Both the position numbers and the translations under genes were made by a program. This document shows, piece by piece, positions 1 through 5,687 of a stretch of 7,280 nt of DNA (the stretch's first letter is position 1; each line of letters starts with the position of its first letter). The notes under the pieces are model-generated. The model did no database searches and was not told where the DNA came from. It saw only the letters and a program-made list of their open reading frames with translations. This DNA comes from Bacillota bacterium. GTDB taxonomy: Bacteria > Bacillota > Clostridia > DSM-8532. The DNA lies in NCBI GenBank assembly GCA_023426765.1, contig JAEZBW010000566.1, positions 1-7,280 of the forward strand, read 5' to 3'.

Positions 1-1189
1 GTATAAGGCGCAGAACCTGAAGCTGGATATGTCACGGGGCAAGCCCTCAAAAGAGCAGCTGGACCTGTCCAATGGTTTGTATGAGAAAGTCACCGATTTT
101 AACTCCGAGGATGGCATCGATTGCAGAAATTACGGAATTCCCGACGGCCTGCCCGAACTGAAAAGGATTTTTGCCGAAATGCTCGAAGTGCCTGCCGACC
201 AGATCATCATCGGGGACAGCTCCAGTTTGAATATGATGTATGATACCATCGCACGCGCATACAACCACGGCCTGTTGGGCGGAAAGCCCTGGAGCAGGCT
301 GGAAAAGGTAAAGTTTCTCTGCCCAAGCCCGGGCTATGATCGTCATTTTGCCATCAGCCAGCTGTTCGGTATGGAACTGATTACTGTTCCGATGCTGGAG
401 GACGGCCCGGACATGGATAAGGTGGAAGCGCTGGTTCGTGACGATGATGCTGTGAAAGGTATCTGGTGCGTTCCCAAATACAGTAACCCAACTGGTGCCA
501 TTTATTCTGATACCGTCGTGAAAAGACTGGCCGGCATGAAAGCCAAAGCGGAGGATTTCCGCATTTTCTGGGATAATGCCTATTCGGTGCATCATTTCTA
601 CGAGGAAAACCCGCTTTTAAATCTTCTGGATGAGTGCGAGAAGGCAGGAAACCCGAACAGGGTATTCATCTTCGCTTCCACCGCCAAAATATCCTTTGCC
701 GGCGCCGGAGTGGCTGCCATGGCCGCCAGCCGGGAGAATATAAAGCATGCTCTTTCCCAGATTTCCATACAGACCATCAACCCAAACAAGGTGAATCATC
801 TGCTGCATGCCCGGTTTTTTAAGAATTATGACGGCATCAAGGCCCACATGAAAAAACATGCCGATATCCTGAGGCCAAAGTTTGAAGCGGTGAACGATAT
901 TCTGAAAAAGAACCTGGAGGGTCTGAATGTAGCACAATGGACTTCTCCGAAAGGCGGGTACTTCATCAGCCTGGATGTTCCCGGGGGCTGTGCAAAGAAG
1001 GTTGTGGCAAAAGCTAAGGAAGCCGGTGTTACATTAACCGGTGCCGGTGCCACCTATCCATATGGAATCGATCCGCAGGATAAAAACATCCGCCTGGCAC
1101 CATCGTTTCCGCCGCTGTCTGAATTAACCCAGGCCATTGAAATTGTTTGTACCTGTATTGAATTAGTTGTACTTGAGAATATGCTGTAA
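1..1189 (+). CDS. PLP-dependent aminotransferase, aspartate aminotransferase-like (5'-truncated by window)
   Basis: Class I/II fold-type I aminotransferase, 3' part. The frame is open to the window edge (first full codon at 2) and reads YKAQNLKLDMSRGKPSKEQL, which is typical N-terminal sequence of the PF12897-type aspartate aminotransferases of about 420-430 residues. The real start is therefore upstream, and the Met codon at 29 is internal. Counting from that Met, visible motifs are SNPTG (152-156), WDNAYSVHH with the PLP-contacting Asp182 and Tyr185, the Schiff-base lysine Lys220 in STAKISFAGAG, and substrate-carboxylate Arg355 in NIRLAPSFPP. These enzymes act in the cytoplasm, typically moving the amino group between aspartate and 2-oxoglutarate, but substrate specificity cannot be read from sequence. 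Aspartate feeds adenylosuccinate synthesis, upstream of the neighbouring purB reaction, but a terminator and a separate promoter between the two genes argue against one operon. The family call is firm and the substrate is inferred. Confidence 0.9.
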   Translation, partial: YKAQNLKLDMSRGKPSKEQLDLSNGLYEKVTDFNSEDGIDCRNYGIPDGLPELKRIFAEMLEVPADQIIIGDSSSLNMMYDTIARAYNHGLLGGKPWSRLEKVKFLCPSPGYDRHFAISQLFGMELITVPMLEDGPDMDKVEALVRDDDAVKGIWCVPKYSNPTGAIYSDTVVKRLAGMKAKAEDFRIFWDNAYSVHHFYEENPLLNLLDECEKAGNPNRVFIFASTAKISFAGAGVAAMAASRENIKHALSQISIQTINPNKVNHLLHARFFKNYDGIKAHMKKHADILRPKFEAVNDILKKNLEGLNVAQWTSPKGGYFISLDVPGGCAKKVVAKAKEAGVTLTGAGATYPYGIDPQDKNIRLAPSFPPLSELTQAIEIVCTCIELVVLENML

Positions 1190-1248
1190 GGGGAAATAAA
1201 CCATTTCCTCCCGTTATTGATAGTTCCCCCTGCGTTCTCAGGCTTAAG

Positions 1249-1287
1249 AAAAAAGGCATTGTCTGTATAAATGGATAATGCTTTTTT
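1249..1287 (+). terminator. Rho-independent terminator after the aminotransferase gene
   Basis: The left arm (1249-1263) and right arm (1274-1287) form a stem of 14 pairs with one bulged G and one G-T wobble, a 10-base loop (1264-1273) and six T at 1282-1287. The six A at the 5' side pair with the T run, so the structure could also end transcription arriving on the minus strand. It starts 60 bases after the aminotransferase stop codon. Confidence 0.7.
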
Positions 1288-1390
1288 CGTTGTCATAAAA
1301 GTTTCGTGCAGTGATTTGTCATCAATTGTCTTTGGGATTGTTGAAATCTGCGGGGATCTTTGAACCAGTAAAAAAAACCATTTTTATAGC

Positions 1391-1419
1391 TGGATTTTTC
1401 CCAGAAATCAATATATAAT
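1391..1419 (+). promoter_or_regulatory. Candidate sigma-A-type promoter for purB
   Basis: A perfect -10 TATAAT lies at 1414-1419 within an AT-rich stretch. The best -35 at 17-base spacing is TGGATT (1391-1396), a weak 3 of 6 match. Transcription would begin near 1426, giving a leader of about 115 bases before the purB ATG. The rest of the 350-base gap contains no open frame that looks coding. Confidence 0.45.
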
Positions 1420-1443
1420 ATACTTGTTAATGAAATGGAACAT

Positions 1444-1474
1444 GATGTAAGAACAATAAGTTGTCTTTACAACT
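1444..1474. promoter_or_regulatory. Two GT-N4-AC dyads in the purB leader: candidate GntR operator pair
   Basis: The word GATGTAAGAACA (1444-1455) contains the dyad TGT-AAGA-ACA. Sixteen bases further on, centre to centre, is the perfect palindrome AGTTGT-CTTT-ACAACT (1459-1474). Both have the GT-N4-AC core known for operators of HutC-subfamily GntR regulators. They lie between the predicted transcription start and the ribosome binding site, where a bound repressor could block elongation. The second dyad could instead be an RNA hairpin, as could the small CTGG/CCAG stem that follows at 1475-1488. The 12-base word recurs upstream of the gntR-type gene. The operator role is inferred. Confidence 0.4.
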
Positions 1475-1540
1475 CTGGTTTTAGCCAGCGATCATTATTA
1501 CATTCAGGGTTATTACAGATTGGTGGAGGACATTGTCTTA

Positions 1541-2968
1541 ATGAAAAATACCTATGAAAGTCCTTTTAATGCACGTTATGCAAGCCCCGAAATGCAAAGC
1601 CTCTTTTCGCCGGACACCAAATTCAAAACCTGGCGCAGTCTTTGGATTGCCCTTGCTGAAGCCGAAAAGGAATTAGGCTTGCCGATCACTCAGGAACAGA
1701 TAGATGAACTGAAACAGTTTCAAAACGAGATCAATTATGAAACCGCCGAGAAAATGGAGAGGGAAGTCCGTCATGATGTGATGGCTCATGTCCATGCCTA
1801 TGGGGCCCAATGTGAAAAGGCAAAGGGGATCATCCATCTTGGTGCCACATCCTGTTTTGTCGGCGACAATACCGATATCATTCTTTTTGCAAAAGCGCTG
1901 AAGCTTATCCGTTTAAAGGTTCTGAATGTCATTTCAAAGCTTTCGTCCTTTGCCGGCAAATATAAAGCATTGCCAACCCTCGGTTTTACGCATTTTCAGC
2001 CCGCCCAGCTTGTCACGGTTGGAAAGAGGGCCTGCCTGTGGATTCAGGATTTGCTTTTGGACATTGAAGAGCTTGATTTTGTGCTGGAGCATCTGAACCT
2101 GTTGGGGAACAAGGGAACCACGGGGACACAGGCCAGTTTCCTAAGCCTTTTCAATGGTGATCATCAAAAGGTGAAAAAGCTGGAATGCCTGATCGCTGAA
2201 AAAGTGGGCTTTCAGAAGGTACTGCCGGTATCAGGCCAAACCTATACCCGAAAACAGGATTCCAGAATTCTGAATGTTTTAAGCGGTATCGCACAAAGCG
2301 CTTACAAGTTCAGCAATGATTTGCGGCTGCTGCAAAGCCTGAAGGAACTGGAAGAGCCCTTTGAGAGCAAGCAGATCGGTTCGTCGGCGATGGCCTACAA
2401 AAGAAACCCCATGCGCAGCGAACGCATATCGTCTCTGGCCAGATATGTCATTGTAGATGCGCTGAATCCTGCGATTACAGCTTCAACACAGTGGCTTGAA
2501 CGCACCCTGGATGATTCCGCAAACCGCCGTATCAGCATCCCCGAAGCATTTCTCGCCGTCGACTCCATCCTGAATATCTACATGAATGTATCCGACGGGT
2601 TGGTCGTCTATCCCCAGATGATTCGTAAACGCGTCATGGAAGAGCTTCCTTTCATGGTCACCGAAGACATTTTAATGGCTGCGGTAAAAAAGGGAGGGGA
2701 CCGTCAGGCGCTTCATGAAAAAATCAGAGTTCACTCCATGGCCGCTGCCAGGAGGGTTAAGGAGGAAGGGCTTGATAACGATCTGCTTCAAAGGATCGCA
2801 CAGGATGACGCTTTTGGCATGGATTTAACCACTCTGGAAAGCATCCTGGATCCGAAGCTGTACATCGGCAGAAGCCCCGAACAGGTGGATGAGTTCCTGC
2901 AGGAACACGTTCTGCCGCTTTTAGAGAAAAACAATGTACAGGAACTGCAGGTTCAACTGAACGTGTAA
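1541..2968 (+). CDS. purB: Adenylosuccinate lyase PurB
   Basis: Cytoplasmic fumarase/aspartase-superfamily lyase acting twice in purine synthesis: it releases fumarate from SAICAR (giving AICAR) and from adenylosuccinate (giving AMP). ATG 1541 is chosen because GGAGGA (1525-1530) lies 10 bases upstream. It gives 475 residues, normal for the long PurB type. The in-frame TTG at 1520 lies 5' of that ribosome binding site and is unlikely. Visible elements are RHDVMAHVHAYG (77-88, His78 region), catalytic-acid His151 in THFQPAQ, and the mobile signature loop GSSAMAYKRNPMRSER (280-295) holding the catalytic serine. LERTLDDSANRR (319-330) is also present. From about 234 to the end the sequence closely resembles human ADSL, which marks the long bacterial/eukaryotic-like type. 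No other pur gene is in the window; the gene has its own leader and is followed by a regulator gene. All key residues seem intact. Confidence 0.96.
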   Translation: MKNTYESPFNARYASPEMQSLFSPDTKFKTWRSLWIALAEAEKELGLPITQEQIDELKQFQNEINYETAEKMEREVRHDVMAHVHAYGAQCEKAKGIIHLGATSCFVGDNTDIILFAKALKLIRLKVLNVISKLSSFAGKYKALPTLGFTHFQPAQLVTVGKRACLWIQDLLLDIEELDFVLEHLNLLGNKGTTGTQASFLSLFNGDHQKVKKLECLIAEKVGFQKVLPVSGQTYTRKQDSRILNVLSGIAQSAYKFSNDLRLLQSLKELEEPFESKQIGSSAMAYKRNPMRSERISSLARYVIVDALNPAITASTQWLERTLDDSANRRISIPEAFLAVDSILNIYMNVSDGLVVYPQMIRKRVMEELPFMVTEDILMAAVKKGGDRQALHEKIRVHSMAAARRVKEEGLDNDLLQRIAQDDAFGMDLTTLESILDPKLYIGRSPEQVDEFLQEHVLPLLEKNNVQELQVQLNV

Positions 2969-3020
2969 ACAGGTTTTTACCTGTAAAGCATTTGATGCCT
3001 GAGACCATGGTCCTGTTTTT
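2967..3020 (+). terminator. Possible branched terminator after purB
   Basis: Outer arms AAACAGG (2967-2973) and CCTGTTT (3012-3018) pair over 7 bases and end in a T run to 3020. Between them is an inner GCAT/ATGC hairpin at 2988-2998. A competing perfect hairpin, ACAGGT-TTTT-ACCTGT (2969-2984), would use the left arm instead but has no T tract. The palindrome GACCATGGTC (3003-3012) overlaps the right arm. The layout is less canonical than the other terminators here, so confidence is modest. Confidence 0.4.
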
Positions 3021-3041
3021 ATGAAATCTTCACTTTGGTAC

Positions 3042-3080
3042 TTGATTCTTGCACCATAACCTGATAAGATGTAAGAACAT
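3042..3080 (+). promoter_or_regulatory. Candidate promoter and overlapping operator of the GntR-family gene
   Basis: A TTGATT -35 (3042-3047) is followed after 17 bases by TAAGAT (3065-3070), a 4 of 6 match to the -10. The palindrome ATGT-AAGA-ACAT (3069-3080) overlaps the -10 and the start-site region, and it includes the 12-base word GATGTAAGAACA (3068-3079) also found in the purB leader. This is a natural position for autorepression. Both the promoter and the operator are inferred from sequence only. The remaining 130 bases to the gene show one further dyad at 3199-3210. Confidence 0.35.
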
Positions 3081-3216
3081 AATAACAACATAACAACCAG
3101 GACAAGACCTTATTCAACCAAAGAGACGCTTCATGGCTTCAATACAAACTTGGGAATGTGTTGGCATACGAAAGAAAAAAGTACAGAGAGAGAATAAACA
3201 GTGAAAACTGGGGGTA

Positions 3217-3966
3217 ATGGTTGTGGCAGGCATTAACAAGTACAGTACGGTACCTTTATATTGTCAGTTGAAAAATATTCTTCTGGAAAAAATAGAAACC
3301 AATCAATATGAAGAAGACTCAAAAATCCCATCCGAGCAGGATCTGTGCGAGGAATATTCCATCAGCCGTCCCACCGTTCGCCAGGCGATCAACGAATTGA
3401 CAAACAACGGGCAGCTTTACAAGCTGAAGGGGAAGGGCACCTTTGTCTCCAAGCGTAAATCCAGCGTCCATATCAAGGATTACAGCGGGTTCACCGACTC
3501 GATTCTCGACAGCCTGGATCCGGAAAAAAAGGATGTGCTGTCGGTTTCATCCATCACCTCCGATGATTTTGTGCGGCTGCGCGAGGTGTTTAATGTGAAG
3601 ACCGAACGCCATGAATTCACACAGATCACCTATGTGAACAAGCGCAATGATGAAATATTTTCAGTGAATACTTCTTATATACCGGTAAATCTTTTTCCGG
3701 ATATTGCAGGAGATATCACCAACAAAAAGCCATCGTTTGAGATTTTACGGGGTAAATATCCTTTGGTGCCATGCAGCTCAAAGAGTATGCTGGAAGTGAT
3801 TTTTACCGACCAGGTGGATGCAGGCCTGCTGCAGGTTCAGCCCGGCCAGGCGCTTATCGAGGTCAGCAACGTTCTTTTTTCCAAAAGCGGTCAGGCGGTG
3901 GAGTTCATTGTGTCCAAGTACAGGGCGGACAAATGCCGTCTGATGTTTGAAAACCATAAGAAATAA
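3217..3966 (+). CDS. GntR-family transcriptional regulator, HutC/UTRA subfamily
   Basis: Cytoplasmic DNA-binding regulator of 249 residues, the usual length for HutC-type GntR proteins. Residues 10-80 form the winged helix: PLYCQLKNILLEKI, then IPSEQDLCEEYSISRPTVRQAINEL with the recognition helix around 50-61, then the wing KLKGKGTFV (69-77). About 95-245 is a UTRA effector-binding domain (YVNKRNDEIFSVNTSYIP, MLEVIFTDQVDAGLL, GQALIEVSNVLFSKSGQAVEF). The ligand cannot be deduced. Start choice is uncertain: ATG 3217 sits only 2 bases after GGGGG (3210-3214), whereas in-frame GTG 3223 has 8-base spacing and would give MAGINKYS. The gene follows purB in the same orientation but has its own candidate promoter. 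The 12-base element shared with the purB leader makes purB and its own gene likely targets. It ends at a strong terminator and faces the coat genes. Confidence 0.9.
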   Translation: MVVAGINKYSTVPLYCQLKNILLEKIETNQYEEDSKIPSEQDLCEEYSISRPTVRQAINELTNNGQLYKLKGKGTFVSKRKSSVHIKDYSGFTDSILDSLDPEKKDVLSVSSITSDDFVRLREVFNVKTERHEFTQITYVNKRNDEIFSVNTSYIPVNLFPDIAGDITNKKPSFEILRGKYPLVPCSSKSMLEVIFTDQVDAGLLQVQPGQALIEVSNVLFSKSGQAVEFIVSKYRADKCRLMFENHKK

Positions 3967-3985
3967 ATTGAAGCAAAATAAGTAA

Positions 3986-4013
3986 AAGACCTGGAAACCC
4001 CAGGTCTTATTTG
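3986..4013. terminator. Bidirectional terminator between gntR and the coat operon
   Basis: AAGACCTGG (3986-3994) and CCAGGTCTT (4000-4008) form a perfect 9-base stem with a 5-base loop. On the plus strand ATTTGTT follows. On the minus strand the stem is followed by TTTACTTATTTT. It lies between two convergent genes (stops at 3966 and 4029) and probably serves both. Confidence 0.8.
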
Positions 4014-4028
4014 TTGAGTAAAAACTTC

Positions 4029-4310
4029 TCAGCCTCCAAGGCTCTGTTTCATTTGTCCATGCTTTTGTACGCTTTGCTGAATCTCGTTCAATTGCGCATT
4101 TTTCGGCTGATACCAGCCGCGTTTCTGCATATTGTCGAAGATTTCATATTGAACCTGCTGATTTTCATTGATGATTTGATTCAATTCCTGGCGAAGCTGC
4201 TGACAGGTTGCTTCGGCCAGATAGGATCCATAGGATGTAATGGAAAGCTTCTCGGTGTTCAGCGCATCGGTCATGATTTCCTGTTCAGATAAATTCGGTG
4301 TGGTATGCAT
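4029..4310 (-). CDS. Spore coat protein, CotF-like (Coat_F family)
   Basis: Small helical protein of 93 residues belonging to the CotF spore coat family (PF07875 type). The family hallmark is the helix pair starting LSEQEIMTDALNTEKLSI (7-24), followed by YGSYLAEATCQQLRQELNQI and then QYEIFDNMQKRGWYQPKNAQ, with the typical 'RGWY' ending of the domain. There is no signal peptide or membrane segment, as expected for a protein made in the mother cell and deposited on the spore surface. ATG 4310 is supported by AAAGGAGG (4324-4317) six bases upstream. It is the second gene of a minus-strand pair, 27 bases after the Q/N-rich coat gene, and ends at the shared terminator. The family assignment is good; its exact place and function in the coat are unknown. 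Confidence 0.85.
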   Translation of the reverse strand: MHTTPNLSEQEIMTDALNTEKLSITSYGSYLAEATCQQLRQELNQIINENQQVQYEIFDNMQKRGWYQPKNAQLNEIQQSVQKHGQMKQSLGG

Positions 4311-4337
4311 GTGTTTCCTCCTTTCTGATGATGCTTC

Positions 4338-4634
4338 CTATTGCATCTGGTTTGGTTTGTTGTGGGAATTCAGGTAATTGTACAGCGTGTCAAAATGACT
4401 CTTATGCATTTGCGCAGCCTTCTGGCAAACCGTTTTTAACTGCTGGTCGGTGCAATAATCCGAATACAGGTTCATCTTTTTGTAATTCAACGCTTCCTTG
4501 CTCATCTGATCCTCAAGGATCGTCAGGTTTTTAGCCGAAAGCATGCCTGTATTCTGGTTCTGCGTCTGGCTTTGACTCTGCATCTGATTTTGGTTTTGGT
4601 TCTGATTCTGATTCTGCATATTGTTGTTCAACAC
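4338..4634 (-). CDS. CotF-like spore coat protein with Gln/Asn-rich N-terminus
   Basis: Roughly 98-residue protein. An N-terminal low-complexity tract of alternating Asn, Gln, Met and Ser (about residues 3-28) precedes a helical CotF-like domain: MLSAKNLTILEDQMSKEALN, then LYSDYCTDQQLKTVCQKAAQ and HKSHFDTLYNYLN. The start is ambiguous. GTG 4640 is itself part of the AGGAGGTG ribosome binding site (4645-4638) and is unlikely. GTG 4634 (5-base spacing) or TTG 4631 (8-base spacing) fit better, and an ATG at 4619 is 20 bases away. It heads a two-gene operon with the CotF-like gene 27 bases downstream. It is presumably made in the mother cell during sporulation. Proteins with this C-terminal region are common beside CotF homologues in Clostridia. 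The function is inferred from family resemblance and operon context, without experiment. Confidence 0.75.
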   Translation of the reverse strand: MLNNNMQNQNQNQNQNQMQSQSQTQNQNTGMLSAKNLTILEDQMSKEALNYKKMNLYSDYCTDQQLKTVCQKAAQMHKSHFDTLYNYLNSHNKPNQMQ

Positions 4635-4657
4635 AAACACCTCCTGTCATTTTTGTC

Positions 4658-4690
4658 ACAACATATTCCATGTTGTTCAACGCTTATCGT
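4658..4690 (-). promoter_or_regulatory. Candidate sigma-K-like promoter with overlapping dyad for the coat operon
   Basis: Read on the minus strand, AC (4690-4689), a 16-base spacer and CATGGAATA (4672-4664) match the sigma-K pattern AC-N16-CATANNNTA except for one base. The -10 lies inside a perfect inverted repeat ACAACAT-N5-ATGTTGT (4658-4676). Late mother-cell transcription is what coat genes need. The match is short, so this is a suggestion only. Confidence 0.35.
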
Positions 4691-4701
4691 TTGCATTTCA
4701 G

Positions 4702-4725
4702 GCGGTTTTATACACCGCTCTTTTT
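4702..4725 (+). terminator. Terminator-like hairpin, plus strand
   Basis: GCGGT (4702-4706) pairs with ACCGC (4714-4718), and a T-rich tract TCTTTTTG follows. No plus-strand gene lies directly upstream, since the coat genes run the other way. It may end antisense or readthrough transcription, or be incidental. It shares the word GTTTTATAC with the hairpin in the gtrA leader. Confidence 0.3.
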
Positions 4726-4777
4726 GTTTCCGGATTCTTCGCCTCGCCCGGAATTATCACACATGCTATGCACCACG

Positions 4778-4824
4778 GTAAATGAGAGCGTAGCTGTCAT
4801 ACTGAGTGAAACGAAGAATCTAAC
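4778..4824. repeat. Dispersed REP-like repeat, half copy
   Basis: The stretch contains AGCGTAGCTGTCAT and ACGAAGAATCT, resembling a repeat seen in many bacterial genomes (consensus near TGTCATTCTGAGCGAAGCGAA). Over 38 bases from 4787 it matches the reverse complement of the right arm of the copy at 5483-5577 with 6 mismatches by eye. The inverted partner arm is missing here. It lies in the gene-free gap 4641-4983, where apart from promoters and hairpins I see nothing else. Confidence 0.65.
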
Positions 4825-4862
4825 AAAACTGTTCAACTTATACTGCTACTTATAAAAAACGC

Positions 4863-4942
4863 TTGTGAACAGGCAGAACTTTTTGTATGATGATAAATGA
4901 AATGACTTGTTCCTAAACTTCAACCGTTTTATACGGTTTTTC
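4863..4942 (+). promoter_or_regulatory. gtrA promoter and attenuator-like leader hairpin
   Basis: TTGTGA (4863-4868), 17 bases, then TATGAT (4886-4891) is a good sigma-A-type promoter (4 of 6 and 5 of 6). Transcription would begin near 4898. Downstream in the leader, AACCGT (4922-4927) and ACGGTT (4933-4938) form a 6-base hairpin followed by TTTT (4939-4942). This looks like a weak terminator placed before the gene. The hairpin could be an attenuator or simply end upstream transcription. Confidence 0.45.
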
Positions 4943-4983
4943 CGATAAACGATTGAAAGCATGCAAATGAAAGAAGATGCAAG

Positions 4984-5472
4984 ATGAGATACAAACAGAC
5001 AATTCTGCTTTGGCTGTCGAAGCATAAGGACAATAAACTGGCGGATTTACTGTACCGGTTTTATGAGCCGATTACCTATCTGACTTTTGGCGTTCTGACC
5101 ACAGTGGTCAATATCGCCGTTTATACCTTCCTCGAACACATTCTGGGGCAGGGCAGCTGGTATCTGTCCAATCTTCCCGCCATCCTGCTGGCCATCCTGT
5201 TTGCTTATTTAACAAACCGAAGCTTTGTCTTTGATTCGGACGGAAATTTCTGGGTGGAACTGTACCGCTTTTTTTCAGCGAGGATTGTTGTTTCGCTGCT
5301 TTTCGAGTATGGGGCCACGTATGTCCTGTTTAACCTGCTGCACTTAGATCTGCAGCTGAATTTGATCTATTTCCGGGTGTCGTTGTTTAAAATCATCTCC
5401 CTTACCATGGTTCTGATCGCGAATTATCTGGCCAGTAAAATTTTTGTTTTCAGAACAAACAAGCAGGGCTGA
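4984..5472 (+). CDS. GtrA-family membrane protein
   Basis: Small polytopic membrane protein of 162 residues, the usual size for GtrA-like proteins (PF04138). After a basic N-terminal region and the family motif YEPITYLTFGVLTTVVNIAVY (about 27-47), four hydrophobic helices can be seen, near 31-50, 60-80, 95-118 and 130-154. AYLTNRSFVFDS (about 74-85) and the C-terminal ANYLASKIFVF are characteristic of the family. Members are thought to help move lipid-linked sugars across the cytoplasmic membrane or assist glycosyltransferases; no partner glycosyltransferase is in the window, so its substrate is unknown. ATG 4984 is preceded by a weak purine-rich AAGAAG (4971-4976) seven bases upstream, and nearby ATGs at 4967 and 4977 are out of frame. 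The gene appears to stand alone, flanked on both sides by copies of the REP-like repeat. Confidence 0.9.
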   Translation: MRYKQTILLWLSKHKDNKLADLLYRFYEPITYLTFGVLTTVVNIAVYTFLEHILGQGSWYLSNLPAILLAILFAYLTNRSFVFDSDGNFWVELYRFFSARIVVSLLFEYGATYVLFNLLHLDLQLNLIYFRVSLFKIISLTMVLIANYLASKIFVFRTNKQG

Positions 5473-5482
5473 ATTTTTCTCC

Positions 5483-5577
5483 GTAATGAGCGTAGCGAAT
5501 GTCATCCTGAGCTTAGCGAATGAACTGCTTCGGGTAAGATTCTTCGTTGCCCTCCGAATGACAGCTTCGCTTGTTAC
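5483..5577. repeat. REP-like inverted-pair repeat element
   Basis: The left arm (GTAATGAGCGTAGCGAATGT, continuing CATCCTGAG, 5483-5511) is an imperfect inverted repeat of the right end (5551-5577, ending CAGCTTCGCTTGTTAC). Between them lies GATTCTTCGTTG, the reverse complement of the CGAAGAATC motif of the 4778-4824 copy. It starts 11 bases after the gtrA stop codon and could form a large cruciform or RNA hairpin that ends gtrA transcription. It may be a nonautonomous mobile or REP-type sequence. The transposase stop codon is about 110 bases further right. Confidence 0.7.
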
Positions 5578-5687
5578 TCCTGTGAAACCTATAGCGGAGT
5601 TCATGTTATGAAACGTCTTTAAAAGAATATAAAAAATTAAACCCAATCACCGAAGGGGTAAAATATGTTTTCTCTTCGAGAAATAAC

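Noticed and set aside
29..31. ATG at 29 as the aminotransferase start
   Set aside because: The frame stays open and family-like before it (YKAQNLKLD), and the family is longer at the N-terminus; no ribosome binding site precedes it.
47..595. Long minus-strand open frame opposite the aminotransferase
   Set aside because: Its protein has no family character and it lies fully antisense to a clear enzyme gene; a shadow frame.
1520..1540. TTG at 1520 as purB start
   Set aside because: The GGAGGA ribosome binding site lies after it and fits ATG 1541; residues from 1541 match the expected PurB N-terminus.
1320..1540. Purine riboswitch or PurR box ahead of purB
   Set aside because: The conserved riboswitch core and the Bacillus-type PurBox are not present; only short dyads and small hairpins are seen.
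4572..4855. Plus-strand open frames across the coat leader and half repeat
   Set aside because: They are antisense to the coat gene or translate the repeat (VILSETKNLT); no ribosome binding site or family match.
5344..5646. Minus-strand 100-residue open frame over the gtrA end and repeat
   Set aside because: Part of it (SSSFAKLRMT) is the typical spurious translation of the REP-like repeat, and the rest is antisense to gtrA.
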